Source: Mucilaginibacter rubeus (GTDB taxonomy: Bacteria > Bacteroidota > Bacteroidia > Sphingobacteriales > Sphingobacteriaceae). From it: a stretch of DNA of 64,000 nt. Below, piece by piece: positions 54,928 to 64,000 of this stretch (position 1 is its first letter; the number at the start of each line of letters is the position of its first letter). The notes beneath the pieces were generated by a model. It did no database searches. It was not told where the DNA came from and worked only from the letters and a program-made list of their open reading frames with translations. Position numbers and translations under genes: made by a program. The DNA is taken from assembly GCF_014643835.1 (NCBI RefSeq), contig NZ_BMKD01000001.1, forward strand, positions 1,240,001-1,304,000, written 5' to 3'.

Positions 54928-56160
54928 TTATTGAGGGATTCCGTAAAACGACATTTCTTCGATATAGGTGTAATCCAACCCGAACCAGGTTTCTTTTACC
55001 ACAACCCTTAGGTATTTTACAGTCGGGCTGTTATACGGCATATCGAAATTAACACCGGCATCGGTAAAGGCCTGGTCGGCGGCGTTGGTTTGTCCCTGCG
55101 GCAATCCTGACGGAGGATCGGGGAAGCGCCAGGTACCCAGCATTACCCAATCACCAACAGTTGTTCCGGTAGGCAAACCGCCGGGTGTAACAGCATCCGC
55201 GGGGTTATCTTTGTTCGATCCCCAAATGCTGAATACTTTCGGATTGGCGTATCCATAACCCCTTGGCCACATTAAAAAGTGGCTTAACTTGTAGCTGCGG
55301 CCAACACCAAAGGTACCCTGAATTAGCTTCTGCGTAGGACCTATGGTAGTTTGCCATGGCGAGGCGCCGCCAACCTCTTTAGTAAAGCCATCCCATAAAT
55401 AAGGTAAAATGCCCCCGTAGCCAATAGCCGCGTCGCTTGGCGAATTGGTTGGGAAAAACAGCTTTTTATCCAGCATTTCTTCATAAAACGGAGTAACAGT
55501 AACCAGCAGGGTATCAGAAACGTTTCCAAACTGGTCGGTCACAAAGGCCCCGAATTTGGCGGCGGTGGGAGCAAAACCCCTTACCGCGTATTCAATACTG
55601 TCGGTGCTGGTAAAATGCCTGTCGCGGATATTGAATTTATTATTGGCCGGATCAATAGTGATCACATTAATGCCCACCGGCCGCTTGCTTTTGTTTAAGG
55701 TTGATAAGTGGATCCCTCCAAAATCAGGCGCGATGGTTAAGTTCTTCCTGATCAGCTGGTAATAGGGCGTATCGGGATGAACGGTAACAGTTACCGGATC
55801 TGATTCGATATTGGCCCTCGTTACGGTATGGAGGGTTACCGTATAATCCTTACTGCTCTGAAAGCCATCAACCCTTATGGTATCTAAAAAATAACTCGAT
55901 TTGGTTTGGCGCAGGGTTTTACCGTTGATATTATAATCGGCAACTACGTAAAGCAGGTTTTGTGATGACGGCAGCGTGTAAGTTAAAACAGCTCCTCCGT
56001 TAAAATTGCGCACCTTTACGTTGCTCACTGTTCCGGGCTTTGTTTTATCTGTAGTATCCGGAAGCCTGTAGGTATCGCTTTTTGAACATGAAAACAAACA
56101 TGTTGTTAAAAGCGCCAGTACAAATAAAATATGTACCGGTTTTATATGATTATAGCTCAT
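54928..56160 (-). CDS. Surface lipoprotein with DUF4959/DUF5126/DUF5000-like domains (SGBP-type)
   Basis: 410 residues. Signal peptide with lipobox LFSC (Cys25). Three domains by pattern: DUF4959-like Ig fold (KPGTVSNVKVRNFNGGAVLTY), a second strand-rich DUF5126-like domain, and a C-terminal discoidin-type DUF5000-like domain (ending TVKYLRVVVKETWFGLDYTYIEEMSFYG). Proteins of this kind accompany SusC/SusD and probably capture glycans on the outer membrane. It lies 46 bp downstream of SusD and 17 bp upstream of the second lipoprotein. Confidence 0.85.
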   Translation of the reverse strand: MSYNHIKPVHILFVLALLTTCLFSCSKSDTYRLPDTTDKTKPGTVSNVKVRNFNGGAVLTYTLPSSQNLLYVVADYNINGKTLRQTKSSYFLDTIRVDGFQSSKDYTVTLHTVTRANIESDPVTVTVHPDTPYYQLIRKNLTIAPDFGGIHLSTLNKSKRPVGINVITIDPANNKFNIRDRHFTSTDSIEYAVRGFAPTAAKFGAFVTDQFGNVSDTLLVTVTPFYEEMLDKKLFFPTNSPSDAAIGYGGILPYLWDGFTKEVGGASPWQTTIGPTQKLIQGTFGVGRSYKLSHFLMWPRGYGYANPKVFSIWGSNKDNPADAVTPGGLPTGTTVGDWVMLGTWRFPDPPSGLPQGQTNAADQAFTDAGVNFDMPYNSPTVKYLRVVVKETWFGLDYTYIEEMSFYGIPQ

Positions 56161-56206
56161 AATGTTTCTTGGTTAAAATATTAATCAATTACTACTTCAC
56201 CTGGTT

Positions 56207-58120
56207 CTACCAATACGGGTTTTGAACCAGGTTGTCATTTACTACGATGGCTTCATTGGATAATGGCCATAAATAATCCCTTGTGTTAAACACCGGAATT
56301 TCCACATTACGGGCGCGGTAGTAATTGATGGCCTGCTCTTCATAAATACTCCAGCCGGTTAGCGGGGTGCTTAACACGCCCTGCAATTCCTTCCAACGGC
56401 GAAGGTCCCAACCGCTCTGGCCCTCAAAACAAAGCTCAATGCGGCGCTCCTGGTGAATAATAGCCCTTAAACCTTCTTTGGTGGTTGGCTTGGATGGATT
56501 TTTTGAATAGGCTGCCCACGATGCCACAACGCCGTCCAGCCCCGCCCTCGCCCTGATCTTATCCACGTATGCTATAGCGTCGGCGGTTGGGCCGTTAGCT
56601 TCATTAAGCGCCTCGGCATATAACAGGTACAGCCCTGCCATGCGCATAACCGGCATCGAATAATCGGTCCAGTTAAAGCCATCGTCGTATACCGTTAGGT
56701 AGTTAGCCAGTTTTTTTGGCCAGTAACCGGTAATATTGGTTTTTTGAAGCGTTTTGGGTCCTGCCAACGCCGTTACACCCCTTGCCGGAACGTAGTGCGC
56801 TATTTTGGCATCGTAAATCCCGTCGCCAAACCAAATGCCCCCGTCAAAACCAATACTTCCGTAAAAACGGGGCTCGCGGTCAAAATGCGCCTTAACTGTT
56901 TGATAGCCCTGCTTGATGTAAAAGAAATTGGCCGCGTCGCCGGTACGTAACTGGTTGCGGTCGGCATAGTCCCATGTCTTATCCTCATCAATAGGTACAC
57001 CTTTATTGGTATAAAACAATTCGGTGGTAGAAATTGGCACCGCGTAATACGCCGGATTCTGCCCATCATTTTGGTTAGCCTTCTGGGTTAACCTCGGGAT
57101 GCAATATTCCTGGCCATGCCATATATTGCTTAACGACCAGATCAACTCAGGGTTTAAATCCCATTTTTGGGTAAGCGCTGTTTGAAATGTAAGTACCCTG
57201 CGCAATGAATCGGGCAGGTTTGATACGTTCGGGGCAGCCTGAAATGTCTGGTTCAGGTGCATACCTGCCGCCTCGCACATATCTATAGCCGTTTTACAGG
57301 CAGTGGCCGCCTTTTGCCATTTGGTTGCATCAAATGCTGTTGGGAACAAATTTTTGCCAGATTTATCTTTAAAAGTGGCGTAATCCGGGTTGCCGTTAAA
57401 CAGCGGGCTTGCAGCAGTCATCAAAACCTCTGCTTTGATAGCGGCAGCCGCCGGACCGGTTATCCTGCCCAGTTCCTTCGCAGGGTTATCAATAGTTACC
57501 GGAAGATCGGGAATAGCCTGATCAAGCAAACCAACAATGTAGTTAACCACGTCATCAACCGGCTGCCTTTTAACTTTAACTTCGCCGGTAGAGGCTTCTA
57601 CAGGCAGGTTTACATCGATAATGGGGATAGGCCCGTACATCCGCAGCAGGTAATAATGATAGTAAGCTTTCAAAAATTTGGTTTCGGCTATCCAGCGCTT
57701 TTTCTCCAATGCGGTTAAATCGGCAGGCTTATCAATATTCTCCAGCATGGTATTACATTTCCTGATAGCCTTAAACATGCCAATGCCGTTATTGTAACCA
57801 TCCCAGTAATTAAGGCCCGGGTTGCCTACAGATTGAGTTCCGGTCAAAAGTGAAAAACCGGTTATATCAATAGGGTTACCTGGCAGGTTAAGCGGAAAAA
57901 TGATTTCGCCCGAAGTGGTAAAGCCGGCGCTCCTGTTCAGATCGTTTAATTGCTGAACGGATGAGTAACAGGTGAAAAGGTAATTTTCGGCCTCATTTTT
58001 ACTTCTGAAGGCATAATCAATTGTGCCCACATCAGGCGGTACAACATCAAGGTATTTTTTACATGAGCCGCTCAATACCAGTAAAAGTAATAAGCCGATA
58101 TATTTATGGTTAAATTTCAT
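56207..58120 (-). CDS. SusD/RagB-family glycan-binding lipoprotein
   Basis: 637 residues from ATG 58120 (MKFNHKYIGLLLLLVLSGSC); starts at 58132 or 58150 are possible but the latter overlaps SusC, and AGGAG at 58133-58137 fits the 58120 start better. Lipobox SGSC, then SusD-type helical TPR core: GYNNGIGMFKAIRKCNTMLENID, WIAETKFLKAYYHYYLLRMYG, MRMAGLYLLYAEALNEANG, HQERRIELCFEGQSGWDLRRW. It caps the SusC channel and captures oligosaccharides. The stop of SusC lies 16 bp upstream. Confidence 0.95.
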   Translation of the reverse strand: MKFNHKYIGLLLLLVLSGSCKKYLDVVPPDVGTIDYAFRSKNEAENYLFTCYSSVQQLNDLNRSAGFTTSGEIIFPLNLPGNPIDITGFSLLTGTQSVGNPGLNYWDGYNNGIGMFKAIRKCNTMLENIDKPADLTALEKKRWIAETKFLKAYYHYYLLRMYGPIPIIDVNLPVEASTGEVKVKRQPVDDVVNYIVGLLDQAIPDLPVTIDNPAKELGRITGPAAAAIKAEVLMTAASPLFNGNPDYATFKDKSGKNLFPTAFDATKWQKAATACKTAIDMCEAAGMHLNQTFQAAPNVSNLPDSLRRVLTFQTALTQKWDLNPELIWSLSNIWHGQEYCIPRLTQKANQNDGQNPAYYAVPISTTELFYTNKGVPIDEDKTWDYADRNQLRTGDAANFFYIKQGYQTVKAHFDREPRFYGSIGFDGGIWFGDGIYDAKIAHYVPARGVTALAGPKTLQKTNITGYWPKKLANYLTVYDDGFNWTDYSMPVMRMAGLYLLYAEALNEANGPTADAIAYVDKIRARAGLDGVVASWAAYSKNPSKPTTKEGLRAIIHQERRIELCFEGQSGWDLRRWKELQGVLSTPLTGWSIYEEQAINYYRARNVEIPVFNTRDYLWPLSNEAIVVNDNLVQNPYW

Positions 58121-58136
58121 GATACGCTTCATCTCC

Positions 58137-61100
58137 TTATAAATTAACATTCAAACCAATATTGTAAACCTTTTGAATAGGGTAGTTAAACCCGTTTCCG
58201 CCCAGTTCCGGGTCCCACAACTTAAAATCGGTCCAGGTAATCAGGTTAAGCCCGTTAACATACAACCGCATGCTGCGCAGGCCCAGCCTTTTTGTAAGCG
58301 ATTTAGGAAGGGTGTAGCCAAACTCGGCCGATTTAAGGCGCATAAACGCGCCATTGCGCAGCCACCAGGTGCTTACCTGTATATTATTCTCAATGGTATT
58401 CCTGGTAGTGCCCATACGCGGATAGGTTGCATAAAGGTCCTGGTGCTCCTCGCTCCAGTGGCTATCTGCAAACTGCTGCAGCAACTGGGTTTGCCCATAC
58501 ACATAGCTTTCATCGCTTTGTACAAACGGGCTCACCTTGTTAGGATCGATAAAGAACGAAACCCTCGCCTGCCCCTGGAAGAACGCCGACAAATCAAAAT
58601 TTTTGTATTGGGCCGAAACACCATAGCCGTAAACAATTTCAGGCACCTGCGGATAGCCCAGGTAGGTTTTATCGCGAACATCAATAATGCCATCGCCGTT
58701 CAGGTCGCGGTATTTGATATCACCGCCTCTTGGCGCTTTTCCATTGGTGGAAAAAATTTGCGATGGCGAAGCGGCAGCCTCGGCATCATCAACAAACAGT
58801 CGCTCGGCAATATAACCGTAGCCGTAGCGAATGGGCTGGCCAACAGTGTGGTGATAAGGTTCAGGATAGTTTGGTTCCTCGTAATAGGTATACTTATCGG
58901 CAGCCAGAGTAAAGTTGCCACGCGCCGATACCAGCCACGAACTATTAATCGTCTTTTTGTAATCGAACGAAAAATCGATGCCTTTGGAGTTGGCCTTACC
59001 CAGGTTAGCGTAAATATCGGCTTCAAGCCCTGATGTTGTAGGTATAAATGACCTTTTTTGCAATATGTTATACCTGTTGTAATTGTAAAACTCGGCAACT
59101 ATGTTGAGGTCTTTAAACAGGGTCATCTCCAATGCGAGGTTTGCCTGTTTGGAAGTTTCCCAGGTAACGTTCGGGTCGGCATAATTGTTAATAGTAACAC
59201 CGTTATGCGAGTAACCCGCGGTGGTACCAAAGGTAGCCCCGCCGCCGCCGTTTAAGTTTACGTTTGATGCGTAAAAAAAGCGCCTGTCGCTGATGGCATC
59301 GTTACCCACCAAACCGTAGCTGCTGCGGATTTTTAAGCGGCTTACTACATCCAGCAGGGGTTCAAAAAATTTCTCATTTGATATTACCCAGCCACCGCCA
59401 ATGGTTGGGAAAAAGCCATAACGGTGCTCGGTCGAAAACCTTTCAGAGCCGTTGTAACCAAAGTTAAACTCAACAAAGTACTTTCCTTTGTAATTATAAG
59501 CGGCCCTGCCTGCCAGGCCAAGGTTACGGTGAGGCAAAGCATCAATCAGCTGGCCAGCGTTTGAATAAACGGTTTGCTGGCGGGTGAGTACCATGGTGGC
59601 CGATACGTTGTGATTGCCGAACTGGCGTGCGTAATCAAAATTACCCTGCAGATAAATCTGGTTACTGATGGTAGGGGTACCGGGGAAATATTCAAGATAT
59701 TCAATAGCGTCGCCAGGTTTTTGGTTAAGCCAGGTTAAGGTGTAGGTGTTGTTGGTTTTGTTATAGCTGCCAATATTGTAGTAAAATGGCTTGTAAGCCA
59801 GGTTCGAATCGAAGTACGAATACCGGTTGGTACTGAAGATACCGTGGAAGTTTAATCCGTTAGTGATGAAATTTAATCCCTGGTTTAGTTCTATCTGCGC
59901 CAGTACACGTGATTCGGACGAAGTTTTATGTCCTCTCAACAACAGGGCATAAGGGTTGTTATAAGGCACTCCCTGATCGGCCGGGGCACCAAACAAAATA
60001 TGTTTGGTATCGCGGTTGGCCGAATCGGCAGGGAAATAGGCCGGGAACAACACCGGACTGGTATGCAGCGCGATTTTATAAACATCAGAATTAAAGGAGC
60101 CATCTGTTGTTAACGGGCCGCTATAATCGCTGAAAGTTCCCGAAAAGCGCAGTATAGCTTCGGTGGTTTTGGTAAGGTTTAGGTTTACGTTCGATCGCAA
60201 CTGGTAGTTGGTGAACTTAATGTTATTGCTGTTATTATTAGCAACATCCTCGGCAAGGTTACCATGATCAACATTGTATGATCCGCCAACGTAGTAACGG
60301 GCAAAAGGCGTACCGCCGCTTACACTCAAGTTACCGCGCTGGGTGTTGGTTCGCTTCTTTAACAACAAACCAAGCCAATCAACCGCGGGATATACGTAGG
60401 GGTTATAACCCGGACCTTTGGCTATTGTATTTTCTGTGTTGATGATCTTATCCGGATCAAAAGGGGTTGGCTGGTAAGGGTCGCGAGATAAGGTTGCCTC
60501 GTTAAAAAGCTTCATATAGGTGATAGGATCAGCTATTTTAAGCGACCGGGTATTTTGTGACACCGAGTTTTCAGCGCGGAAGCTGATCTGGGGTTTACCG
60601 ATTTTACCCTGTTTGGTAGCCACCAGGATTACACCGTTGGCACCACGGGCACCGTACAAGGCAGTAGCGCTGGCATCTTTCAGGATAGAAAAACTGGCGA
60701 TGTCGTCAACCTGCAAACGGGCCAGATCGTTGGTGGTAAGCTCAATGTTATCGATCAGGATCAAAGGATCAACTTTATAACCGAAGGTAGTTACCCCCCT
60801 GATAAAGAACTGCGCGTTATCCTGCCCCGGCTGACCTGTGCCCTGGAAAGCGATGATACCCGCCGCCTGCCCGGCCAATGCGGTAGTTAAGTTACTTGCC
60901 GGAATCTTTAATTCTGCAGGCTTGATAGTTGTTACCGAACCTACGATAGCTTCCTTGCGTTCTTTTTTACCATAGGCGGTAACAACAACCTCATCGGCCT
61001 GCTTCATATCTTCGAGCAGCACAACATTAAATAACTTGTTATCGGCTGATACGGTAAAGGTTTGCGGTACAAAACCGATAAACGATACCCGGATTACCGA

Positions 61101-61634
61101 GCCGCTTTTTACATCGAGGATAAACTTACCGTTGTTATCAGTAACTGTGCCCCGCTTAGGGTCGTCAACCACGGTAATGCTTACGCCCGGCAGGGTTACT
61201 CCTTTGCTGTCTTTTACGGTACCGGTTACGGTAATATCGGCAATCACTTCGACCTGGCTATTGTTTTTCGCACCGGGAGCTTCTTTGATGATTACCGATT
61301 TGCCGTCGATTGTGTACGTTAACCCTGTGTTTTTCAGGCTGGTTTTCAAGGCTTCCTCAACAGAGGTATTTTGAAAGTTGACATCTATCTTCGGCGTATT
61401 TTTAATACTTTTTGCCGACCAGAACAGATTGTAGCCCGTTTGCTTGTTTATTTCATTGAATACTTGTTTTAGCGTTACATCATTCTGTTTATAGGTGATC
61501 TTTTGCGAAAAGACCGCCGCGCTTGCCTGCATAAAAGCGAGGAAGAGTATAAACGTGGTTAGCTTCATGATGAGCAGAAATTTCTTAGGGTAGCACGAAT
61601 GCGTACAAATGTTTGCAGTAAAAATTTTATACAT
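58137..61634 (-). CDS. SusC/RagA TonB-dependent receptor with STN domain
   Basis: 1165 residues from 61634, with a second candidate ATG at 61568 (MKLTTFILFLAFMQASA), the more ordinary signal peptide. Secretin/TonB N-terminal STN domain (about 65-118), carboxypeptidase regulatory-like domain (about 137-210: VTGTVKDSKGVTLPGVSI), TonB plug (about 215-345), and an outer-membrane barrel ending NVNL. The protein imports glycans with SusD using TonB energy. The STN domain marks a transducer that signals to the FecR-type anti-sigma next door. A terminator-like hairpin separates it from FecR, so it has its own promoter. Confidence 0.96.
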   Translation of the reverse strand: MYKIFTANICTHSCYPKKFLLIMKLTTFILFLAFMQASAAVFSQKITYKQNDVTLKQVFNEINKQTGYNLFWSAKSIKNTPKIDVNFQNTSVEEALKTSLKNTGLTYTIDGKSVIIKEAPGAKNNSQVEVIADITVTGTVKDSKGVTLPGVSITVVDDPKRGTVTDNNGKFILDVKSGSVIRVSFIGFVPQTFTVSADNKLFNVVLLEDMKQADEVVVTAYGKKERKEAIVGSVTTIKPAELKIPASNLTTALAGQAAGIIAFQGTGQPGQDNAQFFIRGVTTFGYKVDPLILIDNIELTTNDLARLQVDDIASFSILKDASATALYGARGANGVILVATKQGKIGKPQISFRAENSVSQNTRSLKIADPITYMKLFNEATLSRDPYQPTPFDPDKIINTENTIAKGPGYNPYVYPAVDWLGLLLKKRTNTQRGNLSVSGGTPFARYYVGGSYNVDHGNLAEDVANNNSNNIKFTNYQLRSNVNLNLTKTTEAILRFSGTFSDYSGPLTTDGSFNSDVYKIALHTSPVLFPAYFPADSANRDTKHILFGAPADQGVPYNNPYALLLRGHKTSSESRVLAQIELNQGLNFITNGLNFHGIFSTNRYSYFDSNLAYKPFYYNIGSYNKTNNTYTLTWLNQKPGDAIEYLEYFPGTPTISNQIYLQGNFDYARQFGNHNVSATMVLTRQQTVYSNAGQLIDALPHRNLGLAGRAAYNYKGKYFVEFNFGYNGSERFSTEHRYGFFPTIGGGWVISNEKFFEPLLDVVSRLKIRSSYGLVGNDAISDRRFFYASNVNLNGGGGATFGTTAGYSHNGVTINNYADPNVTWETSKQANLALEMTLFKDLNIVAEFYNYNRYNILQKRSFIPTTSGLEADIYANLGKANSKGIDFSFDYKKTINSSWLVSARGNFTLAADKYTYYEEPNYPEPYHHTVGQPIRYGYGYIAERLFVDDAEAAASPSQIFSTNGKAPRGGDIKYRDLNGDGIIDVRDKTYLGYPQVPEIVYGYGVSAQYKNFDLSAFFQGQARVSFFIDPNKVSPFVQSDESYVYGQTQLLQQFADSHWSEEHQDLYATYPRMGTTRNTIENNIQVSTWWLRNGAFMRLKSAEFGYTLPKSLTKRLGLRSMRLYVNGLNLITWTDFKLWDPELGGNGFNYPIQKVYNIGLNVNL

Positions 61635-61686
61635 TTGTTAAAGGCTGTTTTAAGTTGAAATGTGACGACAATTACATTCAGGTTTT

Positions 61687-61735
61687 AAAAAGCTGATTGA
61701 GCAGGGGCATCGGAAGTGCCTCTGTTCTGCTTTTT
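61687..61735 (-). terminator. Terminator-like hairpin between FecR and SusC genes
   Basis: AAAAAGC (61687-61693) pairs with GCTTTTT (61729-61735) outside an inner AGGGGCA/TGCCTCT stem. Minus strand reads GCTTTTTAAAACC after the stem. It would end the sigma/FecR transcript before SusC. Confidence 0.6.
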
Positions 61736-61820
61736 ATAAACCACTGATTTGCTTCGGGCTACGGGGAGTTGTAAAATTTTCTCATATAGTTTAATCGGGT
61801 TTAAATTGGTTTATCGGTTA

Positions 61821-62969
61821 TTACTTCTTCTTGCTTATGGTTATTGTTGAGCCCTGGATGCTGAACCGCGCGTCGCCGGTTTGCTCAATCATTTTTAGCA
61901 GGGTATTGATGCTGGCGAAGCGGGTAGTTACCGCGCCAAAAGTTTCGTTTCGCAGGCTCTGATCGGCAAAAACCACATCCACATTATACCACCGCGATAC
62001 GCTGCGCATAATGTTTTCCAGTTTTTCATCGTCAAAATTGAAATAGCCGTTTTTCCAGGCTACTGCCTCTTCGGTATTTACTTCGCTTACATCAAGCGTG
62101 TTGCCCAGCTTAGCCTGTTGGCCCGGGTTTAAGATGGCGCTACGGTTTGCAGCCGTTACCCTCACCATACCCTGCAACAGGGTGGTTTTGGTGGTGGCAT
62201 CATCGGCATACGCATTCACGTTAAAATGTGTGCCCAAAACTTCAACCGTTTGGCGGTTGGTTATTACCCTGAAAGGCATTTCTTTATTATGGCTCACCTC
62301 AAAATATGCTTCGCCAGATAGTTCAACCCTGCGCTCATTCCGGTTAGCAAAGCTCACCGGGAATTTTAAAGATGAATAAGCGTTAAGCCAAACCCTCGAT
62401 CCATCGGGCAAAACCACCTGGTACTGGCCGCCTTTCGGTGTTTCGATGGTGTTGGAAGCATCCAGATCGGTACTTGAAGCTGCGCCGGAAAGATCTTTTC
62501 TGTCGGTTATGGTATATACCAACTGGCCGTTGGCGGCTTTGGTTACTTTAATGCCGTTTTGATTGGCTATTTGTCCGTTTCCGGCATCCGTAAGCGAGAT
62601 CTTACTACCATTGGCTAAGGTTAAGATAGCTTTATTACCGCCCGGAAGGATATTTGACTGGGTATTTTGATGAAGGAAGTTTGCATGATCAGTAGTGAGC
62701 ATGCGGGTAACGAACACACCGGCTACCCCCAATATTAATACCGCTGATGCAGCTGCTACCCAACGGTATATCGGTTTCGTTTTAGCAGCTTTGGTTTCCT
62801 GGTTAAGGCGTGCCAACATGGCCTCTCCTACCGCATCCTCATCTTCTGGAAATTCGGCATCCTGGTGGGCTTTTTCCCTGTACCAGCGATTTAAAGCTTC
62901 TATGTCCGCTTTAGAAGCAGTCCCATCAACGTATTTCCTGATAAGGTCATTTATTTCCTGCAGGTTCAT
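61821..62969 (-). CDS. FecR-family anti-sigma factor
   Basis: 382 residues. Short cytoplasmic N-terminal sigma-binding part (EINDLIRKYVDGTASKADIEALNRWY), one membrane segment (about 69-86), a periplasmic FecR domain (about 175-275: TPKGGQYQVVLPDGSRVWLNAYSSLKFP, GEAYFEVSHNKEMPF, VLGTHFNVNAY) and a C-terminal DUF4974-like domain (EKLENIMRSVSRWYNVDVVF). It holds the ECF sigma factor until the SusC STN domain engages it. The gene is 211 bp downstream of the sigma gene. Order and polarity match the standard Bacteroidota arrangement. Confidence 0.95.
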   Translation of the reverse strand: MNLQEINDLIRKYVDGTASKADIEALNRWYREKAHQDAEFPEDEDAVGEAMLARLNQETKAAKTKPIYRWVAAASAVLILGVAGVFVTRMLTTDHANFLHQNTQSNILPGGNKAILTLANGSKISLTDAGNGQIANQNGIKVTKAANGQLVYTITDRKDLSGAASSTDLDASNTIETPKGGQYQVVLPDGSRVWLNAYSSLKFPVSFANRNERRVELSGEAYFEVSHNKEMPFRVITNRQTVEVLGTHFNVNAYADDATTKTTLLQGMVRVTAANRSAILNPGQQAKLGNTLDVSEVNTEEAVAWKNGYFNFDDEKLENIMRSVSRWYNVDVVFADQSLRNETFGAVTTRFASINTLLKMIEQTGDARFSIQGSTITISKKK

Positions 62970-63180
62970 GTTATAATTGGTTTATATATACATGTACGCT
63001 GAGAAAGGTTCTACCCCACACGGAAAATAAAAAAAAATTAAATTATCTGATAAAACAGCATGACAGAAAAATGGGAACAGTAACACGCGCTATGTAAAAC
63101 CAGCGCGGCTGCATAAAATGGCGGGTATTGGTGTTAAAGAGGACGGCAAACTACCTATTGAATTCCGAATTTTTTAAAGG

Positions 63181-63771
63181 CTATTTGCGCAGCGAATCAA
63201 GAATTTGTAACACTAACAGCAGCGAGATCCCGTGGTTTTTAAGTTCGCAACGAATAATTTTCAGCGCCCTGGTGAGAGTATTTTCGACACCTTTTTCCGA
63301 GATATTGATAAGCTCGGCTATTTCCGAGTTTTTAAGTCCCTGGGTCCGGCTGCATCTAAAAACCAGGCGGCATTTTTCAGGCATTTCTTCTACAATACCA
63401 TTAATGAACTCTTCCAGGAACCTCGCATCAAGTTTTTCTTCATCCAGAGATATGTCATTATATAAATAATTCTCTTTTGCAAGTTCCGAACGGCGTTGTT
63501 CTTTCTGGTAGTACTTAAAAACCTGAAATTTAATAGCTGTGGCGAGAAATGCCGGAAGGTTGTCGATATGCAGTTCCTTGCACCGTTGCCACAAATTAAC
63601 AAACACCTCCTGTACAATATCTTTTGCTATTCCGTTATCCTGACTGTGGTTCCACGCAATCAGCAGCATCTTTTTCCAATACCTTCGGTAGATCTCGTTA
63701 AAGGCTTTATGGTCATGTTGCCTGAGCAAATTTGCCAGTTCCCGATCATCATAATTAGCGTACTGTGGCAT
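63181..63771 (-). CDS. ECF RNA polymerase sigma factor (FecI-like)
   Basis: 196 residues from ATG 63771 (MPQYANYDD); a GTG nine bases upstream is less likely. Sigma region 2 (EIYRRYWKKMLLIAWNHSQD, AKDIVQEVFVNLWQ) and region 4 (MPEKCRLVFRCSRTQGLKNSEIAELINISEKGVENTLTRALKII) are both intact. It should recognise the SusC promoter and perhaps its own. The expected partner, FecR, is immediately downstream. 229 bp between it and the window end contain no clear ORF. Confidence 0.95.
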   Translation of the reverse strand: MPQYANYDDRELANLLRQHDHKAFNEIYRRYWKKMLLIAWNHSQDNGIAKDIVQEVFVNLWQRCKELHIDNLPAFLATAIKFQVFKYYQKEQRRSELAKENYLYNDISLDEEKLDARFLEEFINGIVEEMPEKCRLVFRCSRTQGLKNSEIAELINISEKGVENTLTRALKIIRCELKNHGISLLLVLQILDSLRK

Positions 63772-64000
63772 TAAAATCACTTAGTTAAATATAGCCGCTA
63801 CTGATTTCATGGATTCAACAACTTGTGAGGCAGCAATTATTAAAAGGCATTTGGGCAACACAAAATTTAATTTAGGGTGGTGTTTTAGTTTTAAAATAAT
63901 TGGCAAAGATTGAACACAAAGGTTAGTTGAAATCTCGCACAAGGATAAGAATTAAAAATCTATAATAGAAACTTAATTTTTTTGAAAAAAAGTAGACTAC
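63772..64000. other. Region upstream of the sigma factor gene
   Basis: 229 bp of A/T-rich sequence. The minus-strand motif TAAATTTTG (plus 63862-63870) loosely resembles a -7 box with one extra base; I cannot call a promoter. No ORF or hairpin of note. Confidence 0.3.

Noticed and set aside
58173-59033. 286-codon plus-strand ORF inside SusC
   Set aside because: It lies entirely antisense to the SusC barrel, has no family motifs and a basic, repetitive composition typical of antisense reading.
1-64000. CRISPR arrays, tRNA/rRNA genes, insertion sequences, phage genes
   Set aside because: No regularly spaced repeats, cloverleaf-like segments, transposases or integrases were recognised.

Overview
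The window looks like a chromosomal segment of a Bacteroidota bacterium of the Sphingobacteriaceae type (Mucilaginibacter or Pedobacter-like). The grounds are a SusC/SusD polysaccharide utilization locus run by an ECF sigma/FecR pair, FtsX-type permease remnants, TAnnTTTG promoter boxes, DUF983, DUF302 and DUF417 proteins, and weak Shine-Dalgarno signals. Genus is inference; no rRNA or marker gene is present.

1-6 kb: the end of a TPR/HisKA_2 histidine kinase, then a minus-strand group (membrane-anchored alpha/beta hydrolase, condensation-fold acyltransferase, short-chain dehydrogenase, monofunctional catalase). 6-31 kb: a signalling island. Two related modules each hold a short membrane HisKA_2 kinase, a REC-(GAF-like)-AAA+-HTH sigma-54 activator, an AraC regulator and a very large poly-GAF sigma-54 activator (seven GAFs in one, five in the other). 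The order of the AraC and poly-GAF genes is swapped between modules. Between them lie a TPR sensor kinase, a DUF302 protein, and a kinase/kinase/effector run ending in a response regulator fused to a thioredoxin-reductase-like flavoprotein that has lost its redox cysteines. Four promoters of the modules carry GG-N10-GC or near-consensus sigma-54 boxes with a GCGATATATCGC-type dyad centred 63-66 bp upstream of the -24 element, so the island probably regulates itself; a fifth, weaker copy precedes a secreted esterase at 44.8 kb.

31-46 kb: an accessory metabolic region (hydrolases, zinc alcohol dehydrogenase, DinB, DUF417, DUF983, quinone-reductase-like enzyme, another TPR/HisKA_2 kinase). It is bracketed by two inverted paralogues of an unknown 243-residue protein. 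Three of its promoters share the dyad TACCAT-N11-ATGGTA at a fixed 37 bp from the -7 box. Gene decay is common here: a DinB remnant, a multiply frameshifted Bcr/CflA-like MFS gene, a frameshifted AhpD-like gene and an FtsX C-terminal remnant.

46-64 kb: a complete polysaccharide utilization locus on the minus strand, read as ECF sigma factor, FecR, SusC with an STN domain, SusD, two surface-glycan-binding-type lipoproteins, GH2, GH3 and GH43. The STN domain of SusC should signal through FecR to release the sigma factor, while SusC/SusD import oligosaccharides for the three glycosidases. No tRNA, rRNA, CRISPR array or intact insertion sequence was seen.
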